Shown piece by piece: positions 59,230 to 64,000 of a stretch of 64,000 nucleotides of DNA (its first letter is position 1; each line of letters opens with the position of its first letter). Under the pieces are notes generated by a model, which made no database searches, was not told where the DNA came from, and was given only the letters and a program-made list of their open reading frames with translations. Source of the DNA: DASZUK01 sp035547695 (GTDB lineage Bacteria > Actinomycetota > Acidimicrobiia > Acidimicrobiales > RAAP-2); the NCBI GenBank assembly GCA_035547695.1, contig DASZUK010000039.1, positions 1 to 64,000 on the forward strand. Direction: 5' to 3'. The translations under genes and the position numbers were made by a program.

Positions 59230-59955
59230 ATGGCGACGATGCCTGCTCTGGACGACGACCTGGACGGGGACCTGGATGGCGGCACCGGCGGCGGCACCGG
59301 CACCGGCACCGGCCGAGGCGCCCCCGACAGGGGACTGCTCGTCGCCGGCCCTCCCGTCGTGGCGCTCGTCTGCTCGGCGGGCGGCCTCCGGGCGCTGATG
59401 ACCGTGCTCGGGGGGCTCCGAGCCGACTTCCCCGGTGCGGTGATCGTCCTCCAGCACCAGCAGCCGGACCGGGTGAGCCGGCTCGCCGCCATCCTCGATC
59501 GGCATTGTGTGCTGCCGGTGGCCGACGCGGTGCACGGTGGGCACCTTCGGGCCGCCACGGTGGCCGTCGTCCCGCCGGGCAAGCACGCCCTCGTCACGGC
59601 GGACGACGAGATCGCCCTGATCGACTCCGGCGACCGGCCGCCGTACCGGCCCTCCGCCGACCTCCTCCTCACCTCCCTGGCCCTGGTCGCGCCGCACCGG
59701 TCCATTGCGGTCATCCTCTCCGGCGAGGGCCACGACGGGGCGACCGGCGCGCTGGCCCTCCACGAGCTCGGCGGCCAGGTGCTGGCCTCCGACGAAGCCA
59801 CGTCCAACCACTTCTCCATGCCGTCGGCGGCCATCGCCCGTGACGAGGCCGTGGACGAGGTGGTGCCCCTGGGCGCCATGGCCGACCGGCTGACGGCCCT
59901 CCTGGTCGACCGGCGACGTGGCCCGGCGACCGGCACCGCCGCCGTCGCCGGCTGA
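59230..59955 (+). CDS. CheB-type protein methylesterase domain, stand-alone, 241 aa
   Basis: CheB catalytic triad is present: Ser in V-C-S-A-G-G near 63, His in L-Q-H-Q-Q near 88 and Asp in S-G-E-G-H-D-G-A near 180; N-H-F-S-M-P-S-A-A closes the fold. There is no receiver domain and no chemotaxis gene nearby. The N-terminal 40 residues are acidic and Gly/Thr-rich (G-T-G-G-G-T-G-T-G). A deamidase/methylesterase role in a non-chemotaxis pathway is inferred. The ATG at 59230 follows GAAGGACCG. A DevR-like box upstream suggests control with the dormancy genes. Confidence 0.85.
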   Translation: MATMPALDDDLDGDLDGGTGGGTGTGTGRGAPDRGLLVAGPPVVALVCSAGGLRALMTVLGGLRADFPGAVIVLQHQQPDRVSRLAAILDRHCVLPVADAVHGGHLRAATVAVVPPGKHALVTADDEIALIDSGDRPPYRPSADLLLTSLALVAPHRSIAVILSGEGHDGATGALALHELGGQVLASDEATSNHFSMPSAAIARDEAVDEVVPLGAMADRLTALLVDRRRGPATGTAAVAG

Positions 59956-60045
59956 GGTCCGGACGGCCGGCTGCGGTCCGGACGGCCGCCGTCACCGGCT
60001 AAAGGTCCGGACGGCCGCCGTCGCCAGTTGGAGGTCCGGATGCGG
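59954..60045. repeat. degenerate repeat around GGTCCGGACGGCCG, four copies
   Basis: Each copy contains the palindrome GTCCGGAC; copies at roughly 59957, 59975, 60004 and 60033. The gap lies between convergent genes, so a transcript-end hairpin role is possible. Confidence 0.65.
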
Positions 60046-60092
60046 CGCCGGCCGTTTCGCCGGCCGTTGCGCCGGCCGGGGGGCCCACGGGC

Positions 60093-60554
60093 CTACAGTT
60101 CGAGCTCGCAACGCTCCACCCGGTCGCACGCCCGGATGAGCGTCAGCAGCACGACGATCGGGGTGCCGTGCAGGGTTGCCGGGAGGGTGACGCCGTCGGA
60201 CGGCTGCACCGTCTCGCCGAGCTGCTCCAACAGGGTGGCGCGGCGCCGCAGCTCCTCGTGGGCCACGAGGCCTTGCGAGGTGTAGACGGCCGTCACCGGC
60301 AGGCTGTCGACGACCCCGGCGAGCGAGAACAGGCGCCGCTCGCGTTGCTCGCGTGCCCGCCGGTCCACGCTCCGGCGACGCCCCTCCCTCGCGCCGGACC
60401 GCCGCGCCGAGGCCGCCTCCCGGAGTGCCCGAGCGGTGTGCCGGGCCTCGATCGCCACGGCCAGGTTGGTCCCGACGTCCTTCGTGAGGCTGATGGCCCG
60501 GGTGAACACGGCGAGGTAGGACGGGCCCACGGCGTCGGTATCCTGGTCGCTCAA
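60093..60554 (-). CDS. hypothetical protein, 153 aa
   Basis: Not recognised. The first 50 residues look like an alpha helix pair (Y-L-A-V-F-T-R-A-I-S-L-T-K-D-V-G-T-N-L-A-V-A-I), the middle is Arg-rich (about 58-75, R-R-S-V-D-R-R-A-R-E-Q-R), and the C-terminal part is hydrophobic (I-V-V-L-L-T-L-I-R). No clear membrane helix, no metal ligands. The ATG at 60554 gives a plausible N-terminus. The gap to the USP at 60722 holds a DevR-like box that could serve both directions. Confidence 0.55.
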   Translation of the reverse strand: MSDQDTDAVGPSYLAVFTRAISLTKDVGTNLAVAIEARHTARALREAASARRSGAREGRRRSVDRRAREQRERRLFSLAGVVDSLPVTAVYTSQGLVAHEELRRRATLLEQLGETVQPSDGVTLPATLHGTPIVVLLTLIRACDRVERCELEL

Positions 60555-60637
60555 CGCCTGACCGCGCTGCCGACGGCGCCGTCCCGCCCGGCCCGGACCC
60601 CGCCACGCCGTGGCCGGCGCCGGACGGCGTCGCAGAT

Positions 60638-60655
60638 CAGGGACTTAGGCCCCTG
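60638..60655 (+). promoter_or_regulatory. DevR/DosR-like box CAGGGACTTAGGCCCCTG
   Basis: The centre ACTTAG is close to the mycobacterial GGGACTTTAGTCCC. It lies 66 bp upstream of the USP at 60722 and 83 bp upstream of the leftward 153-residue gene. Strongest match to the classical box in the window. Confidence 0.65.
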
Positions 60656-60721
60656 TTGCGACCCCCGGGGGCCGGTCCAGGCTGATGGCAGCACGAAGAC
60701 GTCGAGGGCAGGGAGGACGAG

Positions 60722-61636
60722 GTGAACGGACCGGCTGCACACAACAGCCCCGATGGCCAGCATCGGGTGGTGGTGGGCGTCGACGGATCGGAAGGGGCCG
60801 ACCGGGCACTCGAGTGGGGGGTGCGGCAGGCGGCGCGGACCGGGGCGGCCCTGGAGATCCACGCCGCCTACGGCCCCGGCTACGTGTTCATCACGCCGAG
60901 CGAGGTCACCCGCGCCCTGACCCGGGTGACCGACCAGGCGGCGGCCCGTGCCTCGGCGCTGGAGCCGGACGTCCCCATCCGCTGCGTCACCCACGAGCGG
61001 GCCCCGGCCGACGAGCTGCTGGCGGCCAGCGACGGCGCCGACCTCCTGGTCGTCGGCTCCCGCGGGCTCGGCGGCTTCAAGGGCCTGCTGCTGGGCTCGG
61101 TCAGCCGCCACTGCATCCTGCACGCCCGCTGCACCGTCGTCGTCGTGCCCTCCGACGGCCGGACCGCCGAGCGGGGAGCCGCGCCGGAGGTCCCGGGAAG
61201 GGACCCGGCCCGGATCGCCCACATCCTGGTCGGGGTGGACGGGTCGGCGTCGTCGGCCCGGGCCTTCGCCTGGGCACTGGACGAGGCCGAGGCGGCGAAG
61301 GCCGCCGTCCGGGCGGTCATCGTCTGGAGCTGGCCGTACGGCGGGGCCTGGGGGCCGATGTCCCCGGGCGACTTCGACCCGGCGGGGGACGCCGAGGCGA
61401 CGCTGGCCCAGGTCATCGAGCCGGCCCGGACCGTGCACCCGTCCGTCGACGTCTCCCCGGCCGTCGTGGAGGGGCACCCGGCCTCGATCCTGGTCGACGC
61501 GGCCGCCGACGCCGACCTGCTGGTGGTGGGCCACCGCGGCCTCGGAGGGTTGGGGGGCGCCGTGCTGGGGTCGGTCGGCGACTACTGCGCCACCCACGCG
61601 CCCTGCCCGGTGGCCGTCGTCCGCGACGGCGACTGA
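60722..61636 (+). CDS. tandem universal stress protein, 304 aa
   Basis: Two UspA domains: H-R-V-V-V-G-V-D-G-S-E-G ... V-V-G-S-R-G-L-G-G-F-K-G-L-L-L-G-S-V and H-I-L-V-G-V-D-G-S-A-S ... V-V-G-H-R-G-L-G-G-L-G-G-A-V-L-G-S-V. Both ATP loops intact. GTG start at 60722 with GGGAGG upstream at 60710. DevR-like box 66 bp upstream. Closest in arrangement to the USP at 55281 (shared Y-G-x-G-Y-V-F-(V/I) region), so a duplication is likely. Confidence 0.93.
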   Translation: MNGPAAHNSPDGQHRVVVGVDGSEGADRALEWGVRQAARTGAALEIHAAYGPGYVFITPSEVTRALTRVTDQAAARASALEPDVPIRCVTHERAPADELLAASDGADLLVVGSRGLGGFKGLLLGSVSRHCILHARCTVVVVPSDGRTAERGAAPEVPGRDPARIAHILVGVDGSASSARAFAWALDEAEAAKAAVRAVIVWSWPYGGAWGPMSPGDFDPAGDAEATLAQVIEPARTVHPSVDVSPAVVEGHPASILVDAAADADLLVVGHRGLGGLGGAVLGSVGDYCATHAPCPVAVVRDGD

Positions 61637-61773
61637 CCGGCCGGCGGTGGCCGCCGCCTCGCCGGCGGTGGGCCGGCACCGGTCGAAGGTCGTGCACGGG
61701 GTGATATCCGGACCGTACCGGCTGCCCGGCCGGTGGGCCAGGGTCGAAGGTCACATTCAGGCCCGGTGGGTCG

Positions 61774-64000
61774 CTACACCTGGTGGAGCCTCCGGAGTGT
61801 CCCTCCCGGGCCGTCGGCGACCGGGCTGACCCGGATCTTGCAGTCGACGACCGCCGAGCCGTCGGGCCGGGCCACCACCGGGTTGCAGTCGAGCTCCACC
61901 ACTTCGGGCAGGTGGTCGGCGACGGCCGACACCGCCGCCACCACCTGCCGGACCGCGTCGAGGTCGACCGGCCGGCTGCCCCGGTAACCGGTGAGGAGCG
62001 GGAACGACCGGATCGAGCCGATGAGGCGGTCCACCCCCGCCGGGTCCAGCGGGGGCACGGCGAAGGCCCGGTCCGCCAGCAGCTCGCTGGTGACCCCTCC
62101 GGCCCCGAACATGACGAGCGGGCCGAAGGCGGGGTCCACGACCAGGCCCACGATCATCTCGACCCCCGGCGGCGTCATCGGCTGGACTGCCCCGCCGCCC
62201 ATGGCCGGGCCGAGCCGCCGGGCCATCGCCTCGTAGGCCTCCTCCACCGCGCCGGCCGACCCGAGGCCCAGGGCGACGCCGCCCCGGTCCGTCTTGTGGA
62301 CCAGGTCGCCGGCTGCCGCCTTGAGGGCGACCGGGAACCCCATCCCGGCCGCCACCGCCACCGCCTCACCCGGCGACCGGGCCGCGGTGGCCGGCACGGC
62401 GGGCAGCCCGCAGGCGGTGGCCAGTGCAGCGGCGGCGGGAACGTCCATCCATCCACCGGCCGGCCGAGCGGCGAGGAACGCGTCGACGACCCTCCGGGCC
62501 TCGGCGCGCCGGTCCCATCCCGCGGCGCCCCGGGCGGCGTCCCGGGCGGGGAGCGGAGCGGGGGGCCGGGCCCGCCATTCCGCGTGCTCGCAGGCCTTGG
62601 CGAGCGCCCGGGCGGCCCGGTCGGGGGCCGGGATGTTGGTCCGTGCCGGTGCCCCGCCGGTCGCCGCCCCGTCGGTGTCGGCCGCCGCCCCGCCAGTGTC
62701 GGCTGACGGCTCGTCGGCCAGCACGCAGGAGATCACGGGCTTCTCCGACCCCGCCGCCAGGCGCTCGATCACCGAACGGGCGTCGGTGAAACCGAGGGCG
62801 TCGAGCGGCGTGACGACGGCCAGGACGGCGTCGACCGCGGCGTCGGCCAGGACGTCGCGGAGGGCGGCCTCGAAGGTCGCGGCGTCCCCCCCCGACGTGA
62901 GGTCCACCGGGTTCCCGGTGGCCGCACCGGCCGGAAGGCGGCTCCGGAGGCGGTCCCGGAGCGCCGGCGGGAGCTCGGGCACGTCGAGCCCGGCTGCCGC
63001 ACAGGCATCGGCGGCCAGGATGAGCGGCCCTCCGGCGTTGCCGACCAGCGCCACCCGGCGGCCGGCCGGGAGGGGGCCGTCGGCCAGGACGCCGGCCACG
63101 TCGAAGAGCTCGTCGAGGGTGTCGACCTGGACCGCCCCGCAGTGCGCCAGCACCGCGCCGGCGGCCACCTCCGGCGTGGCCGCCGCCGCGGTGTGGGACC
63201 GGGCGCCGCGGGCCCCGGCCGCCGAGCGGCCGGCCCGGAGCACGACGACCGGGGTGTGCCGCCCCACCCGGGCCATGGTCCGCGTGAGCTCGGCGGGATG
63301 CGGGAGCGACTCCAGGTAGAGGGCCACGGCGGCGGTGGACCGGTCGCCCTCCCAGTAGCACAGGAGGTCGGTCGGGCTGAGGTCCATGGTGTTGCCGAGC
63401 GACACGAAGCTGGAGATCCCGATGCCGGCCGAGCGTGCCCGCCTGGACAGCACCACCCCGACGGCCCCCGACTGCAGCCCGATGGCGACCCGGCCGGACG
63501 GCACCCCGTCCACCGCGAAGGTCGCCCGGAGCCGGACCGCCGGGTCGGTGTTGTACGCGCCGAGGCAGTTGGGCCCCACCACCCGGACCCCGGCCTCCCG
63601 GGCCGTCGCCGCCAGGGCGGCCTGGGCCGCAGCGCCGGCGGCGCCGGCCTCCGCGAACCCCGAGGTGACGACCACCGCGGCGCGGGCGCCGGCGGCGGCC
63701 GCCTCGGCCAGGGCCCGGTGGGCCCCCTCGGCCGGGACGGCGACCACCGCCAGGTCGACCGGGCCGGGGACCTGCTCCACGGAGGGGTAGGCCGGGGTCC
63801 CGGCGACGGCCGCCAGGTGGGGGTTGACCGGGTACACCGGCCCGGCGAAGCCGGCGGCGAGGAGGGACCGGACGACCTCGTGGCCGACGGCACCGGGCCG
63901 GTGGCCGGCCCCGATCACCGCTACCGACCGGGGGCGGAGGACGGCGGCGACCCCCGCCGCCCGGGCGGCCGCTTCCCGCCGGTCACTCCAGGCCAGGTGG
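61774..64000 (-). CDS. ADP-forming acyl-CoA synthetase (NDP-forming, acetate-CoA ligase type), 5' end outside window, at least 741 aa
   Basis: The visible part begins in a CoA-binding domain (R-S-V-A-V-I-G-A-G-H-R-P-G-A-V-G), continues with succinyl-CoA-ligase-like flavodoxin domain (G-R-V-A-I-G-L-Q-S-G-A-V-G, with S-H-T-A containing the phospho-His near residue 265) and an ATP-grasp domain (F-P-V-A-L-K-A-A-A-G-D-L-V-H-K-T-D-R-G-G-V and E-L-D-C-N-P-V). It makes or cleaves acyl-CoA with ADP/ATP. The frame is open to the edge, so upstream residues (possibly a GNAT domain, as in related fusions) are missing. An Ala/Thr/Gly insert lies near residue 440. A weak box-like GAAGGTCAC lies just after its stop. 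Confidence 0.9.
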   Translation of the reverse strand, partial: HLAWSDRREAAARAAGVAAVLRPRSVAVIGAGHRPGAVGHEVVRSLLAAGFAGPVYPVNPHLAAVAGTPAYPSVEQVPGPVDLAVVAVPAEGAHRALAEAAAAGARAAVVVTSGFAEAGAAGAAAQAALAATAREAGVRVVGPNCLGAYNTDPAVRLRATFAVDGVPSGRVAIGLQSGAVGVVLSRRARSAGIGISSFVSLGNTMDLSPTDLLCYWEGDRSTAAVALYLESLPHPAELTRTMARVGRHTPVVVLRAGRSAAGARGARSHTAAAATPEVAAGAVLAHCGAVQVDTLDELFDVAGVLADGPLPAGRRVALVGNAGGPLILAADACAAAGLDVPELPPALRDRLRSRLPAGAATGNPVDLTSGGDAATFEAALRDVLADAAVDAVLAVVTPLDALGFTDARSVIERLAAGSEKPVISCVLADEPSADTGGAAADTDGAATGGAPARTNIPAPDRAARALAKACEHAEWRARPPAPLPARDAARGAAGWDRRAEARRVVDAFLAARPAGGWMDVPAAAALATACGLPAVPATAARSPGEAVAVAAGMGFPVALKAAAGDLVHKTDRGGVALGLGSAGAVEEAYEAMARRLGPAMGGGAVQPMTPPGVEMIVGLVVDPAFGPLVMFGAGGVTSELLADRAFAVPPLDPAGVDRLIGSIRSFPLLTGYRGSRPVDLDAVRQVVAAVSAVADHLPEVVELDCNPVVARPDGSAVVDCKIRVSPVADGPGGTLRRLHQV

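Noticed and set aside
61741..61760. GGGTCGAAGGTCACATTCAG as a further DevR box
   Set aside because: Only half of the motif matches and it lies at the 3' ends of both neighbouring genes.

Overview
The window is very GC-rich (roughly three quarters G+C by eye), with GTG starts, 4-base ATGA/GTGA gene overlaps, F420-dependent luciferase-like (LLM) oxidoreductases, DHA2 transporters, SigE-type ECF sigma factor, MazEF/VapBC modules and a DevR/DevS pair. This points to an actinobacterium, perhaps an Acidimicrobiia-like soil or sediment lineage; the class-level guess is inference. No rRNA, tRNA or CRISPR array was seen.

Layout. 1-117: 3' end of a transposase, probably IS110-like. 0.1-3.7 kb: leftward cluster of YbjQ-type repeat proteins, an RDD membrane protein and a protein made of 9-residue repeats. 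3.9-7.0 kb: CFP30B-like VOC protein, small membrane protein, LLM enzyme and SDR. 7.2-11.6 kb: accessory segment of partly lower GC, holding a small RelA/SpoT-type alarmone synthetase with an overlapping 72-residue partner, then (leftward) a DNA methyltransferase, a 104-residue protein and a nuclease-like protein in one overlapping operon. 11.8-18.6 kb: DHA2 transporter, VapBC-like pair, P450-TetR-LLM operon with a 14-bp-arm operator, small Zn-ribbon-like protein, cupin, 11-residue-repeat protein. 18.8-37 kb: lipid/isoprenoid/ketone catabolism (amidohydrolase, S9 and M24 peptidases, acetoacetyl-CoA synthetase, FadE5/DmdC-type dehydrogenase, Baeyer-Villiger monooxygenase plus esterase plus LLM enzyme, acyl-CoA ligase) and a secreted protein. 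37-41.5 kb: MFS-MarR operon, ECF sigma and its membrane partner, MazEF-like pair.

41.5-64 kb looks like a dormancy/hypoxia regulon. It holds a DevR response regulator and a divergent GAF histidine kinase, four universal stress proteins, a CtpE-like P-type ATPase, CoA-disulfide reductase-rhodanese, PiT phosphate transporter with DUF47 partner, STAS-like protein, GNAT, HAD-GH65 disaccharide phosphorylase (Rv2006-like), APH/AAA kinase (Rv2004c-like), HTH-PPOX fusion, CheB-like methylesterase and an ADP-forming acyl-CoA synthetase-like gene cut by the window end. Seven to eight imperfect palindromes related to GGGACCTTCGGCCCTT lie in front of these genes. They resemble the M. tuberculosis DosR box, so I infer that DevR in this window controls the genes.

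The best candidates for something undescribed are (i) the RelA/SpoT synthetase with its overlapping small partner, a possible toxSAS-type toxin-antitoxin pair, (ii) the methyltransferase / 104-aa / nuclease-like operon as a restriction or defence system, and (iii) the DevR box regulon with a DevS reduced to one GAF domain that keeps the heme-ligand histidine.
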